A program made the position numbers and the translations under genes. From Bradyrhizobium sp. STM 3843 (lineage in GTDB: Bacteria > Pseudomonadota > Alphaproteobacteria > Rhizobiales > Xanthobacteraceae): a stretch of 45,791 nt of DNA. The notes under the pieces are model-generated. The model searched no databases and was not told the DNA's origin. It worked only from the letters and a program-made list of their open reading frames with translations. The DNA lies in contig NZ_CAFK01000319.1 in the NCBI RefSeq assembly GCF_000239815.1, positions 1 through 45,791 of the forward strand. The letters are read 5' to 3'. Shown here in pieces: positions 30,976-40,539 of the stretch. Numbering within the stretch: the stretch's first letter is position 1; each line of letters starts with the position of its first letter.

Positions 30976-32847
30976 TCACAGCACGATCACCTCGTCGGCC
31001 GGCGGATCGGCATAGAGCCGCTCCACCAGTGCGGCGCGGCGTTCGAGCCCGGCGCGCTGATTGATGTAGCCCTTGTCGGTCAGCTCATGCCCGTCGATCG
31101 ACGGCGGCTCGACCATCAGCATTACGCGGGCGATGCGCCGGCTGGTCGCGCCTTCGCATTCTCTGTTGTGCGCATCGAGCCCACGCTTGACGCAGGCGAT
31201 CACCGCAGGGTGTTTGACGACCTCCTCAAAGGTGGCATTGGGATCGCAGATCATCTGGCGGCAGGCGTGCAAATTCGGCCAGGCCAGCAGACCGACCTCA
31301 TCACGATCCTGTCCCGTGACGAGAGCGTCTTGTATCACCGGTGTCGCGGCGGCGATCGCATCGGTTCGCAACGCTCCGACATGGACGAAGGTGCCCGTCG
31401 TCAGCTTGAAATCCTCGACCACGCGGCCGGCGAAGATGATGCCTTGCACGGGATCGTCAGGATCGACAAACACGCCGGCATCGCCGATGCAGTAGAAGCC
31501 TTCCTCGTCGAAGGCCTTTTCTGTCAGCTCGGGCTGGCCGAAATATCCCGGCATCACATTCGCACCGCGCAGCCGCAGCTCGTATTTGGTCCCTGACGGC
31601 ACCATCTTCAATTCGACGCCGGGGAATGGCAGACCGATCAAGCCGACGCGTTCGGTGTCCCAATAGGTTCCGGTCGAGGTTGGGCCGGTCTCGGTCGAGC
31701 CCCAACCGGTGTAGAACACGATGCGCTCGCCGGTGGCGCGCACGGCCAGCGCCTGCATGCGGTCGTACAGATCGTCCGGCAGTCGCGCGCCGCCGTAGCC
31801 CATCAGGCCAAGGTCCTTGAAGAAGGAGCGGCAAAGCGCATCGTCCTTTTCCATCGCGGCCGCGAGTGCGGCATAGCCGACCGGCACGTTGGCATAATAG
31901 GTCGGTGACACCTCGCGCAGGTTCCGGATCGTCTCCTCGAACTGACCGGGCATCGGCCGCCCGTCATCGATGTAGAGCGTGCCGCCATCGATCAGCAGCG
32001 GATTGAACAAGGCATTGCCGCCCATGGTGTGATTCCACGGCATCCAGTCCAGCACCGTGGCAATGGGCGCATCAGGCGAACGCGGACGAACCTGCATCAT
32101 CATCGCGGCATTGGCGCACATCATGCGCTGCGTGTTGATGACCGCCTTGGGCATGCCGGTCGAGCCCGAGGTGAACAGCAGCTTGCCGATCGTGTCGGGC
32201 GTGATCTTTGCGATCGATCGCTCGACCTCCGAGCTCACCGGCGTCGCGGCAAGCTCGGCGAAGCTGAGGCTTTCGATACCGTCGCAGGGGCGCGCGACAT
32301 GGATCACGGTGACGCCCTCGAGCGGCAACGTCTTCAGCGCCTTCTCGAAGGTCGGGCCGTCCTGCACCATGATCACGGCCGGACGGATCAGGTCGAACAG
32401 ATATTTTAGCTTGAGATGATCATGGCTCATCAGCGAATAGGCCGGCGACACCGGCGCCGCCGGGAGCCGCGCCTGCATCGCGGCAAGCGTGAGCAACGCA
32501 TGCTCGATCGAATTGCCGGAGAGGATGGCGACGGGCCGGCCCGCTTCGAGGCCAAGATTGAGCAGGCCCTGCGTGAGCCCGTCGGCGATGCGTTTGGCTT
32601 CGCCATACGACATCTTCCGCCATTGTCGTTCGGGTCCTGCGCGCTGCGCCAGCCAGATGCGCTCGGGGGCCTGCTCGGCCCATTTTGCGAGAGGTGCCGG
32701 AATGTGCGGCTCGTAGGCCTGCAGTGGGATCCGCGACCTCATGACGATGACGCCGTCGTCGCGTCGTTCGACGTCGATGTCGCGCGTCAGCCAGTCGACC
32801 TTGCGGAAGGCCGGTTTCTCCAGCACCGCCGCTGCACTCCCGTCCAT
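30976..32847 (-). CDS. Feruloyl-CoA-synthetase-like AMP-binding CoA ligase
   Basis: A 623-residue ANL-family ligase. The AMP/phosphate loop is LLFTSGSTGMPKAVINTQRM; further motifs are VLDWMPWNHTMGGNALFNPL, VFYTGWGSTETGPTSTGTYW and ITFAGR-type GIIFAGRVVEDFKLTTGTFV (hinge and A8 region). The T-G-W-G-S-T-E-T motif with F-K-L-T-T-G-T-F-V-H-V-G is characteristic of the feruloyl-CoA synthetase subgroup, which activates hydroxycinnamate-like acids. The substrate cannot be read from sequence. Start at the ATG at 32847; a longer frame runs into a family 1 repeat. It heads the run of acyl-CoA dehydrogenases and lies about 5 kb from the LuxI gene. Confidence 0.88.
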   Translation of the reverse strand: MDGSAAAVLEKPAFRKVDWLTRDIDVERRDDGVIVMRSRIPLQAYEPHIPAPLAKWAEQAPERIWLAQRAGPERQWRKMSYGEAKRIADGLTQGLLNLGLEAGRPVAILSGNSIEHALLTLAAMQARLPAAPVSPAYSLMSHDHLKLKYLFDLIRPAVIMVQDGPTFEKALKTLPLEGVTVIHVARPCDGIESLSFAELAATPVSSEVERSIAKITPDTIGKLLFTSGSTGMPKAVINTQRMMCANAAMMMQVRPRSPDAPIATVLDWMPWNHTMGGNALFNPLLIDGGTLYIDDGRPMPGQFEETIRNLREVSPTYYANVPVGYAALAAAMEKDDALCRSFFKDLGLMGYGGARLPDDLYDRMQALAVRATGERIVFYTGWGSTETGPTSTGTYWDTERVGLIGLPFPGVELKMVPSGTKYELRLRGANVMPGYFGQPELTEKAFDEEGFYCIGDAGVFVDPDDPVQGIIFAGRVVEDFKLTTGTFVHVGALRTDAIAAATPVIQDALVTGQDRDEVGLLAWPNLHACRQMICDPNATFEEVVKHPAVIACVKRGLDAHNRECEGATSRRIARVMLMVEPPSIDGHELTDKGYINQRAGLERRAALVERLYADPPADEVIVL

Positions 32848-32929
32848 CTTGCGTCTCCCGAATACAGTCGTCCTTTGCGGATCTTGATATTTGCTTGTTG
32901 GTCGAGAGCGGCTCGCATCTCTCTCCACC

Positions 32930-33057
32930 GTCGTCCCGGCCAAGCGAAGCGCGAGCCGGGACCCATAACCACAGGATGTCGTTATGGGCACTACGTCAGC
33001 CACCTGATTCCACTAGCAACATCACGCGGTATGGGTCCCCGCGTTCGCGGGGACGAC
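32930..33057. repeat. Palindromic repeat element, family 1, copy B
   Basis: gtcgtcccggccaagcgaag to gacccataaccacagg on the left; gtatgggtccccgcgttcgc to ggggacgac on the right. It lies between the SDR and ligase genes. Confidence 0.85.
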
Positions 33058-33071
33058 AGCCGAATGGGTAG

Positions 33072-33830
33072 CTACCGCGGCGCCATGCGGATCGCGCCGT
33101 CGAGACGGATGGTCTCGCCGTTGAGCATCGGATTCTCGACGATGTGCACGGCGAGATTGCCATACTCGGACGCATCGCCGAGCCGCGCCGGATGCGGCAC
33201 CTGCGCGCCCAGGCTCTTGCGCGCCTCTTCGTTCAGGCCCATCAGCAGCGGCGTCAGGAACAGGCCGGGCGCGATGGTGTTGACGCGGATTTTTTGGCTG
33301 GCGAGATCGCGCGCCGCCGGCAGCGTGAGGCCGACCACACCACCCTTCGAGGCCGAATAGGCGATCTGGCCGATCTGGCCTTCGAAGGCCGCAACGCTCG
33401 CGGTGTTGATGGCGACGCCACGCTCTTCGCCGATGGGCTCAGCGGTGACGAGGCGCTCGGCAAACAGCCGCAGCACATTAAAGGTGCCGATCAGGTTGAC
33501 ATTGATGATGCGGGCAAACTTCGCGAGCGGATAGACGCCATCCTTGCCGACGATGCGCTGCGAGCCGCCGATGCCGGCGCAGTTCACCAGGACGCGCGCG
33601 ATGCCGTGGACGGCTTCGGCCTTCGCGATGCCTGCCTTGACCTGCTCCTCGTCGGTGACGTCGGCGTGAACAGCCACACCATGAATTTCAGCGGCGACCT
33701 TCTCCGCATTCTCCTTGCTCTGGTCGAGCACCGTGACCTTGGCGCCCTTCGCGGCCATCGCACGCGCGGTGGCGGCACCGAGCCCCGACCCGCCGCCGGT
33801 GATGAGAACCGCAACATCCTTCAACTGCAT
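33072..33830 (-). CDS. Short-chain dehydrogenase (3-hydroxyacyl-CoA dehydrogenase type)
   Basis: A 252-residue classical SDR. Cofactor motif VLITGGGSGLGAATARAMAA near the N-terminus with D39-type acidic residue (VTVLDQSK) indicating NAD(H); N-C-A-G-I at about 88; catalytic S-x-Y-x-x-x-K read as NTASVAAFEGQIGQIAYSAS, KGG. It closely follows the HSD17B10-like 3-hydroxyacyl-CoA dehydrogenase pattern (GERGVAINTASVAAFEGQIG). It would carry out the third step of side-chain beta-oxidation. GGAGG lies 6 bases before the ATG. Probably in one unit with the ligase and dehydrogenases downstream. Confidence 0.9.
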   Translation of the reverse strand: MQLKDVAVLITGGGSGLGAATARAMAAKGAKVTVLDQSKENAEKVAAEIHGVAVHADVTDEEQVKAGIAKAEAVHGIARVLVNCAGIGGSQRIVGKDGVYPLAKFARIINVNLIGTFNVLRLFAERLVTAEPIGEERGVAINTASVAAFEGQIGQIAYSASKGGVVGLTLPAARDLASQKIRVNTIAPGLFLTPLLMGLNEEARKSLGAQVPHPARLGDASEYGNLAVHIVENPMLNGETIRLDGAIRMAPR

Positions 33831-33916
33831 GGGCAACCTCCCTGTTTTTTGTTTTGCGAATGGCTGATAGCGAGTATCGCGTAGGGAAGTGCCTTAACTC
33901 CCCTATTCGCTACTCC

Positions 33917-34576
33917 CTAATCGCCACTCGCCCTCTTGAGTATTCCGCCGCAGATCAGCGCTTCCATATGCGTGATGTATTGGCGGCAGACTTCGTCGGT
34001 CACCGGACCCACGCCGGTCGCGCGCGACATGGCGTGGCGGCCGAAGAACAGATGATCGCAGGCGCCGATCAGGCTGGTGTAGAACAGCACCGGATCGACC
34101 TCGCGGAATTCGCCGGCCGCAACGCCTTCCGCGAGCAGCCTGCGGTGAAATTCCAGCAGCGGCGCGACGAAGAACTTCGACACTTCGTCAGCGGCTTCCG
34201 CACTGCTCTCGTGCAGGAGGCAGTGGATCAACCGATTCATATAGGGGAAGCGGTGATAGGCGCGGATGATGCCGCCGATATGCAGCTTCAGCTTTGCAGT
34301 CGGCGAGAGCGGCTGCGCCAGCAGATATTCGAGATTGGCGACCTCGGTGGCGGCATCGCGCGCAAGCAGCGCCAGCAGCAGGCCATCCTTGTTGCCGAAA
34401 TGATATTTGACCAACGCGGCGTTCGCGCCGGACTTCTGGGCGATGTCGCTCAAGGACACGTCAATCGACGCGCGTTCGATCATCAGCTCGCTGGCCGCAA
34501 CCAGGAGCTTCTCCGCCGTGGCATTCCGCCCGGCGGCAAGCTTGTTCGGTGTGCTGCTCTGGAGCTGAGGTCCCAT
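33917..34576 (-). CDS. TetR-family regulator
   Basis: A 219-residue TetR regulator. The helix-turn-helix is at about residues 15-62: GRNATAEKLLVAASELMIER, then SLSDIAQKSGANAALVKYHF, GNKDGLL. The C-terminal ligand-binding domain (LHIGGIIRAYHRFPYMNRLI) is of the acyl-CoA catabolism type seen in similar clusters. Start at the ATG at 34576 with GGAAGAG upstream, rather than the GTG at 34627. Divergent from the thiolase; a dyad and a -35/-10 pair lie in the gap. It probably represses the whole block until a CoA thioester accumulates. Confidence 0.9.
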   Translation of the reverse strand: MGPQLQSSTPNKLAAGRNATAEKLLVAASELMIERASIDVSLSDIAQKSGANAALVKYHFGNKDGLLLALLARDAATEVANLEYLLAQPLSPTAKLKLHIGGIIRAYHRFPYMNRLIHCLLHESSAEAADEVSKFFVAPLLEFHRRLLAEGVAAGEFREVDPVLFYTSLIGACDHLFFGRHAMSRATGVGPVTDEVCRQYITHMEALICGGILKRASGD

Positions 34577-34631
34577 CCGGTCTCTTCCAAGGATCGCGCC
34601 AGATAAGCCGAAGGCGTCCTCGATCACAAGA

Positions 34632-34651
34632 TTTAATTGATCGATTGACTA
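34632..34651. promoter_or_regulatory. Imperfect 20-bp dyad, candidate TetR operator
   Basis: ttaattgatcgattgactaa, symmetrical around atcgat with 14 of 20 positions matching its complement. It overlaps the -35 box of the thiolase promoter and lies 56 bp before the tetR start, a position where the TetR protein could repress both directions. Confidence 0.45.
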
Positions 34652-34672
34652 AGCCCTAACTGCTCGTTTAAA
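34644..34672 (+). promoter_or_regulatory. Sigma-70-type promoter of the thiolase gene
   Basis: TTGACT at 34644-34649 and TTAAAT at 34667-34672, 17 bp apart, 42 bp before the thiolase ATG. The -35 box is nearly consensus. Confidence 0.55.
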
Positions 34673-34713
34673 TCGCCTCCAACCACGAAGACCAAGTCTA
34701 GGGAGGAAACCCC

Positions 34714-35886
<1,173 letters not shown>

Positions 35887-35906
35887 GCGCTGGCCCGAGC
35901 AACGGT

Positions 35907-36045
35907 GTCGTCCCCGCGAACGCGGGGACCCATAACCACCGATGCAAGTATGAGTCGTAAGCTGGAACTCCAGCTTGGCCCAACACAGGATTTCGTGGTC
36001 ATGGGTCCCGGCTCGCGCTCGCTCCGCTCGCTTGGCCGGGACGAC
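35907..36045. repeat. Palindromic repeat element, family 1, copy C
   Basis: gtcgtccccgcgaacgcggg and gacccataaccacc on the left; catgggtcccggctcgcgct to ccgggacgac on the right. It fills the gap between thiolase and the CoA ligase. Confidence 0.85.
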
Positions 36046-36074
36046 AGCTTTGCTCCTCTCAGCGGTGTGCCCTC

Positions 36075-37604
36075 ATGACCCACCCCTCCATCCACGCCCG
36101 CACACATCCCGACAAGATCGCCTACCAGATGGCCGGCAGCGGCACGGCCATCAGCTATCGCGAACTCGATGAGCGTTCGAATCAGGGCGCACATCTGTTT
36201 CGCGCGCTGGGGCTGAAGCCGGGCGATCACATCGCCTTCCTGATGGAGAACCGGCTTGCCTTCATGGAGATCGCCTGGGCGGCACAACGCTCGGGCCTCT
36301 ACTACACGGCGATCAGCCGCTACCTCACCAAGGACGAGATCGCCTACATCGTCAGGGATTGCGGCGCCAAGGTCTTCATCACCTCGCCGGGTTGCGCCGC
36401 GCAGGTCGCCGAGCTCGTGACCGGCACGCCGGGCGAGCCGCTCTTCTTCATGCTCGACCAGGCCGAGCCCGGCTTCCGCGCGTGGGACAAGGAAGTGGCG
36501 GCGCAGCCGCCGACGCCCATTGCGGACGAGGTTGCGGGCTACGACATGCTCTATTCGTCCGGTACCACCGGCCGGCCGAAGGGAATCAAGAAGGCATTCG
36601 AGAACAACAAGATCGACCAGCCGAACCCGTTCCTGCGGGTGCTCTGCGCCGACATGTGCGGCATGAATGCAGAGAGCATCTATCTGTCGCCGGCACCGCT
36701 CTATCATGCCGCGCCCCTGCGCTTCAACATGATGACGATCGTGCTCGGCGGCACCTCGATCATCATGGAGCATTTCGACGCCGAAGAGTTCCTGAAGCTG
36801 GTCGAAAAGCACAAGGCCACGCAATCGCAGCTGGTCCCCACGATGTTCGTGCGCATGCTGAAGCTGCCGGACGAGGTGCGGAAGCGCTACGATGTTTCCT
36901 CGCTCAAAGGCGCGATCCACGCGGCCGCGCCCTGCCCGGTCGACGTCAAAGCGAAGATGATCGACTGGTGGGGCCCGATCCTGATCGAGTATTACGCGGG
37001 CTCGGAAGGCAATGGCGTCACCGTGTGCAACTCGCAACAATGGCTGGCGCATCGTGGCAGCGTCGGCCGCGCCGTGGTCGGCAAGGTCAAGATCCTCGGT
37101 GAAGACAGCGAGGAAATGCCGACGGGCGAGATCGGCACGGTGTATTTCGCCGATGCGCCGGTCTTCACCTATCACAACGATCCCGAGAAGACGAAGCGTG
37201 CCTACAACGAGAAGGGCTGGTCGACGCTCGGCGATGTCGGCTATCTGGATGCCGACGGCTTTCTCTATCTCACCGACCGCAAGTCCTACATGATCATCTC
37301 GGGCGGCGTGAACATCTACCCGCAGGAGACCGAGGACATCCTGATCACCCATCCTGAGGTGGCCGACGTCGCGGTGTTCGGCGTGCCGAACGAGGAGATG
37401 GGCGAAGAGGTCAAGGCGGTGGTGCAGCCACATGATATGAGCCGCGCCGGCAAGGAGTTTGAGGAGCAGCTGATCCTGTTCTGCCGCAAGCACCTGTCCC
37501 CGATCAAATGCCCGCGCTCGATCGACTTTGAACCGGAGCTGCCGCGCACGCCGACCGGCAAGCTGGTGAAGCGGCACTTGCGCGAGCGCTATTGGCCGAA
37601 GTAG
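36075..37604 (+). CDS. AMP-binding acyl-CoA synthetase
   Basis: A 509-residue ANL-family ligase. Phosphate loop YSSGTTGRPKGIKKAF, then PLYHAAPLRFNMMTIVLGGT, adenine region EYYAGSEGNGVT, hinge YLTDRKSYMIISGGVNIYPQ, and the C-terminal catalytic Lys in PRTPTGKLVKRHLRERY. It belongs to the medium/long-chain or bulky-acid group; the second CoA ligase of this block, but of a different subfamily from 30976-32847. Start ATG without a strong ribosome site; no earlier in-frame alternative looks better. Acid substrate unknown. Confidence 0.92.
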   Translation: MTHPSIHARTHPDKIAYQMAGSGTAISYRELDERSNQGAHLFRALGLKPGDHIAFLMENRLAFMEIAWAAQRSGLYYTAISRYLTKDEIAYIVRDCGAKVFITSPGCAAQVAELVTGTPGEPLFFMLDQAEPGFRAWDKEVAAQPPTPIADEVAGYDMLYSSGTTGRPKGIKKAFENNKIDQPNPFLRVLCADMCGMNAESIYLSPAPLYHAAPLRFNMMTIVLGGTSIIMEHFDAEEFLKLVEKHKATQSQLVPTMFVRMLKLPDEVRKRYDVSSLKGAIHAAAPCPVDVKAKMIDWWGPILIEYYAGSEGNGVTVCNSQQWLAHRGSVGRAVVGKVKILGEDSEEMPTGEIGTVYFADAPVFTYHNDPEKTKRAYNEKGWSTLGDVGYLDADGFLYLTDRKSYMIISGGVNIYPQETEDILITHPEVADVAVFGVPNEEMGEEVKAVVQPHDMSRAGKEFEEQLILFCRKHLSPIKCPRSIDFEPELPRTPTGKLVKRHLRERYWPK

Positions 37605-37884
37605 GCATCAGCATAACCGCCATCGTGGCGACAGGTCGGCGTAGGATCTGTCGCGCTGATCATGACTCTCTCCCCTTGCGGGAGAGGGCTACACAATCGC
37701 TTGCGACATACTCACTTGGGTGAGGGGTTCGTGCTGCAATCGTAGATCTACGAGGAGGAGAGAACCCCTCAGCCGGCAGCCTTCGGACGATGCTTCGCAT
37801 CGCCGCGCGGCTGCTACCCTCTCCCACCGCGACGACGGCTCCGCCGTCGCGCCGAGGGGAGAGGGTGCACAGGAGTACGCCGCC
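37605..37884. other. Intergenic region filled by palindromic repeat DNA
   Basis: About 280 bp. From 37668 to 37873 it carries an extended element with ctctccccttgcgggagagg at the left, cttgggtgaggggttc and gagagaacccctcagc inside, and ctaccctctcccacc with gccgaggggagagggtg at the right, giving several nested hairpins. The short version of this family is at 8892-8917. No gene is seen. Confidence 0.7.
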
Positions 37885-39039
37885 ATGACTGAAGCCCCTC
37901 TTCCGCCGCCACCGCTTCCGCCGTCCATCCGTTCGCGCCAGGTCGAGGGCGTCAACGGTCTCTCCATGCACGTGCTGGAAGCTGGCTTCGAGAGCGAGGG
38001 GCGGCCCTGCATCCTGCTGCTCCACGGCTTTCCGGAGCTGGCCTTCAGCTGGCGCAAGGTGATGCCGGCGCTCGCGGCCGCCGGCTATCACGTGATCGCG
38101 CCGGACCAGCGCGGCTATGGCCGCACGACCGGATGGAGCGCGGATTATGACGGCGATCTCGCGCCCTTCCGGCTGACCAATCTAGTGCGGGATGCACTCG
38201 GTCTGGTCTATGCGTTCGGCCATCGCAAGGTCGATGCCGTGGTCGGGCATGATTTCGGCAGCCTGGTCGCGGCGTGGTGCGCAGTGATCAGGCCCGACGT
38301 CTTCCGTTCGGTCGTGATGATGAGCGCGCCGTTCGCTGGACCGCCATCGCTGCCGTTCGGAACGGTGGATACGCCGCCAGCTACCCAGGCCGAAGATCCC
38401 GTGCATCGCGCGCTTGCAGCGCTGCAGCGACCACGCAAGCACTATCAATGGTACTACTCGACACGACAGGTCAACGCCGACATGCATCGCCCGCCTCAAG
38501 GCCTGCATGCCTTTCTGCGTGGCTACTATCACCACAAGAGCGCGGATTGGCCCGGCAATCAACCCTACCCGCTCCAGGCCTGGACGGCGGAAGAGCTTGC
38601 GAAGCTTCCGACGTATTACGTGATGGACCTCGACAAGACGATGGCGAAGACGGTTGCCGAAGTGATGCCGGACCAACAGGCGATTGCGAACAATCGGTGG
38701 CTTCCTGATTCCGAGCTTGCCTTTTACAGCGCCGAATATGAACGCACCGGATTCCAGGGCGGACTGCAATGGTATCGCTGCGGCACGTCGCGACTTTTCG
38801 ACGCGGAGCTGCAGACGTGGTCCGATCGCCGCATCGAGATTCCATCGGCGTTCATCTCGGGCAAGCGGGATTGGGGCACTTATCAGAAGCCCGGCACGTT
38901 CGAAGCGATGCAAACGCGCGTCTGCACCAACATGGTGCTGTGCGAATTGATCGATGGCGCTGGACATTGGGTGCAGCAGGAGCAAGCCGAATCAGTCAAT
39001 GAGTTGCTGCTCGGATTTATGAACAGACTGACAGGATGA
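37885..39039 (+). CDS. Alpha/beta-hydrolase, epoxide-hydrolase-like
   Basis: A 384-residue alpha/beta-hydrolase. Oxyanion region LLLHGFPELAFSWRKVMPAL (H-G-x-P) at about 56-75; nucleophile elbow VVGHDFGSLVAAWCA, where D in G-H-D-x-G is the nucleophile as in epoxide hydrolases and haloalkane dehalogenases; catalytic His in IDGAGHWVQQEQAE near the end. A large lid domain lies between. AGGAG precedes the ATG at 37885; the frame upstream is repeat DNA. Substrate unknown. Probably monocistronic. Confidence 0.9.
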   Translation: MTEAPLPPPPLPPSIRSRQVEGVNGLSMHVLEAGFESEGRPCILLLHGFPELAFSWRKVMPALAAAGYHVIAPDQRGYGRTTGWSADYDGDLAPFRLTNLVRDALGLVYAFGHRKVDAVVGHDFGSLVAAWCAVIRPDVFRSVVMMSAPFAGPPSLPFGTVDTPPATQAEDPVHRALAALQRPRKHYQWYYSTRQVNADMHRPPQGLHAFLRGYYHHKSADWPGNQPYPLQAWTAEELAKLPTYYVMDLDKTMAKTVAEVMPDQQAIANNRWLPDSELAFYSAEYERTGFQGGLQWYRCGTSRLFDAELQTWSDRRIEIPSAFISGKRDWGTYQKPGTFEAMQTRVCTNMVLCELIDGAGHWVQQEQAESVNELLLGFMNRLTG

Positions 39040-39092
39040 ACAAATCGACAGCCTGAATTTCGACGTCGTGCTGAACCATTTAGCTGCGTCGG

Positions 39093-39117
39093 GGAACGAA
39101 CCCGTTGGGCTGACGTT
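39093..39117 (+). promoter_or_regulatory. EcfG-type general-stress promoter
   Basis: GGAAC at 39093-39097 and CGTT at 39114-39117 with a 16-bp spacer, the consensus of the alphaproteobacterial general-stress sigma factor EcfG (GGAAC-N16/17-CGTT). The ATG of the poly-His protein lies 36 bases after the CGTT. I found no other site of this quality in the window. Confidence 0.7.
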
Positions 39118-39153
39118 TCCGCATCCGGGCGATGCGCATCAGGAGGAGAATTG

Positions 39154-39543
39154 ATGGATAAGAAGATCGCTAGTTTGTTGGGCGCGGTTGCCGCCGTCGG
39201 CGCGCTCGGCGCAGCGCAGGCCTCGCCGGCACCGGCACCGACCGATGTCCTCAGGGCCAATTCCTACGCGGATCTGCTCGAACCGATTCCGAATGCGGCG
39301 AAGGTGCTGCAGGCGCTCGACGAGCAGGCGCCATCGACGGAGCCGACGGTGCAGGTGGCGCAGTGGTATCACCATCACCACCATCATCATCACCACCATC
39401 ACGGCTATTGGCGCGGCTATGGCTATGGCGACGACTATTACGAGGGCGGTCCGCGGGTCTACGTGGCCCCGCCTCGGCGCTGGTATCACCACCACCATCA
39501 TCACCATCACCACCACCATCACTGGTACTACGACCGCTATTGA
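39154..39543 (+). CDS. Secreted poly-histidine protein
   Basis: A 129-residue protein with a signal peptide (IASLLGAVAAVGALGAAQAS, cut near residue 24). The mature part has a short soluble segment (VLRANSYADLLEPIPNAAKV) and then two histidine runs of 11 and 12, joined by a Gly/Tyr-rich linker (GYWRGYGYGDDYYEGG) and ending WYYDRY. Codons within the runs mix CAC and CAT, which argues for selection on the protein rather than simple repeat slippage. Such runs bind Ni, Co, Zn or Cu; a periplasmic metal buffer is a reasonable guess. AGGAGG precedes the ATG (a TTG one codon earlier is not needed). An EcfG-like promoter lies upstream and a strong terminator downstream. Confidence 0.85.
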   Translation: MDKKIASLLGAVAAVGALGAAQASPAPAPTDVLRANSYADLLEPIPNAAKVLQALDEQAPSTEPTVQVAQWYHHHHHHHHHHHGYWRGYGYGDDYYEGGPRVYVAPPRRWYHHHHHHHHHHHHWYYDRY

Positions 39544-39568
39544 TCGCGCGGTGATGGCATGACGGAAC

Positions 39569-39605
39569 GAGGCGCCGATCCGACGGGGTCGGCGCCTCGC
39601 TTTTT
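39569..39605 (+). terminator. Rho-independent terminator of the poly-His gene
   Basis: Perfect 10-bp stem gaggcgccga (39569-39578) / tcggcgcctc (39589-39598) followed by gc and five T. It sits 26 bp after the stop codon. Confidence 0.85.
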
Positions 39606-39616
39606 GGCCGCGAGCC

Positions 39617-40339
39617 TCAGGACTTGCGCGCCTTCTCCTTCGCGGCGCGATGGAGATGGCGATAGGTGCCGTCGAACACGGTGTCGGTGGTCGACGTCCA
39701 TTCCGTGCCTTGGGCCAAGTTCGGCCGGCTGGCATGGATGCGGCGCGCCTGCAACTCGCGCTCGGCCGCTTCATCCGGGGTCATCGGCTCGAGCGCAAAG
39801 TTCGCTTCTTCGGGGATCACGATCACCTGGGCGAACGGCTCGCCAGGACGGAAGATGTGCGTGCGCCCTTCCGCCGGCGCCTTGAACACGCAGAAGAACA
39901 GCATCGGCCACCAGTTGCGGATCAGCGCGGGCACAGCGATCGGCACGGTGTCAGTTGGGTCGGCGTAGAAGCGCGGATGCGGCTCGGTCCGAATCGCGTA
40001 TCCCTTCGGCGCCTTCAGATCGAGCAAGATCTGATAGGTGTAGAAATGATCGCCGAAGTTGCGGAACGGCGGCCACTGCAGGGTCGGTGACGGCGGCTCG
40101 CCCCAATCGCCTGAAAAGCTGAGCTTGCCGTCGCGCGTGGTGACGTGCAGTTCGAAATCATACGGATAGAACAGCTCGATGCCATATTGCGCGCCTTCCG
40201 AGAACGGCACGCAATGCCAGACCTGCTCGTGCGAGCCGTCCGCACGCGGCTGACGCTCGCCGGCCCAGCCGGGAATATCCATCTTGGTTCGCCGCGGCGC
40301 CAGTCGCGGATCGTTCATGCGGAATTTGACGGTCTCCAT
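39617..40339 (-). CDS. DUF6065-like protein of unknown function
   Basis: A 240-residue soluble protein. The pattern VWHCVPFSEGAQYGIELFYP, then DFELHV, and NWWPMLFFCVFKAPAEGRTH recalls DUF6065 family proteins (C-x-P, then G-x-E-L/I-x-x-P, then a W-rich core), though I assign it from memory with moderate confidence. The C-terminus (EEANFALEPMTPDEAAEREL) is helical and charged. CGGGAG precedes the ATG. It is divergent from mbfA, about 200 bp away, and converges on the poly-His gene's terminator. Function unknown. Confidence 0.65.
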   Translation of the reverse strand: METVKFRMNDPRLAPRRTKMDIPGWAGERQPRADGSHEQVWHCVPFSEGAQYGIELFYPYDFELHVTTRDGKLSFSGDWGEPPSPTLQWPPFRNFGDHFYTYQILLDLKAPKGYAIRTEPHPRFYADPTDTVPIAVPALIRNWWPMLFFCVFKAPAEGRTHIFRPGEPFAQVIVIPEEANFALEPMTPDEAAERELQARRIHASRPNLAQGTEWTSTTDTVFDGTYRHLHRAAKEKARKS

Positions 40340-40450
40340 AGCAACTCCCGTAGTGTCTCAATGCGGAACTCGAACCGCGACCGCCCAAACAGGTTCCGTG
40401 GCCGCCGCGCAACGCCTGCAAATGTTTCGCGGAAGCAGAGCGGCAGCAAT

Positions 40451-40479
40451 TTGACCGGGTCACGGCAAATCCATATAGA
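40451..40479 (+). promoter_or_regulatory. mbfA promoter
   Basis: TTGACC at 40451-40456 and TATAGA at 40474-40479 with a 17-bp spacer, 60 bp before the mbfA ATG. The iron-control palindrome begins two bases after the -10 box, at the expected transcription start. Confidence 0.7.
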
Positions 40480-40480
40480 C

Positions 40481-40497
40481 TTTAGAAACGTTCTAAA
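40481..40497. promoter_or_regulatory. Iron control element (Irr-box) of mbfA
   Basis: TTTAGAA-acg-TTCTAAA, perfect 7-bp arms, matching the ICE motif bound by the iron regulator Irr in Rhizobiales. Its position over the start site fits repression of mbfA under iron limitation, as reported for mbfA in Bradyrhizobium. Confidence 0.85.
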
Positions 40498-40539
40498 TCA
40501 GAAAACGTTGGCTGGAGAGCCAATCCGGGGACTCTTGGA

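Noticed and set aside
39367..39525. CAC/CAT-rich runs as a DNA microsatellite
   Set aside because: The codons alternate irregularly and lie in a frame with signal peptide, ribosome site and terminator, so they are protein-level His runs.
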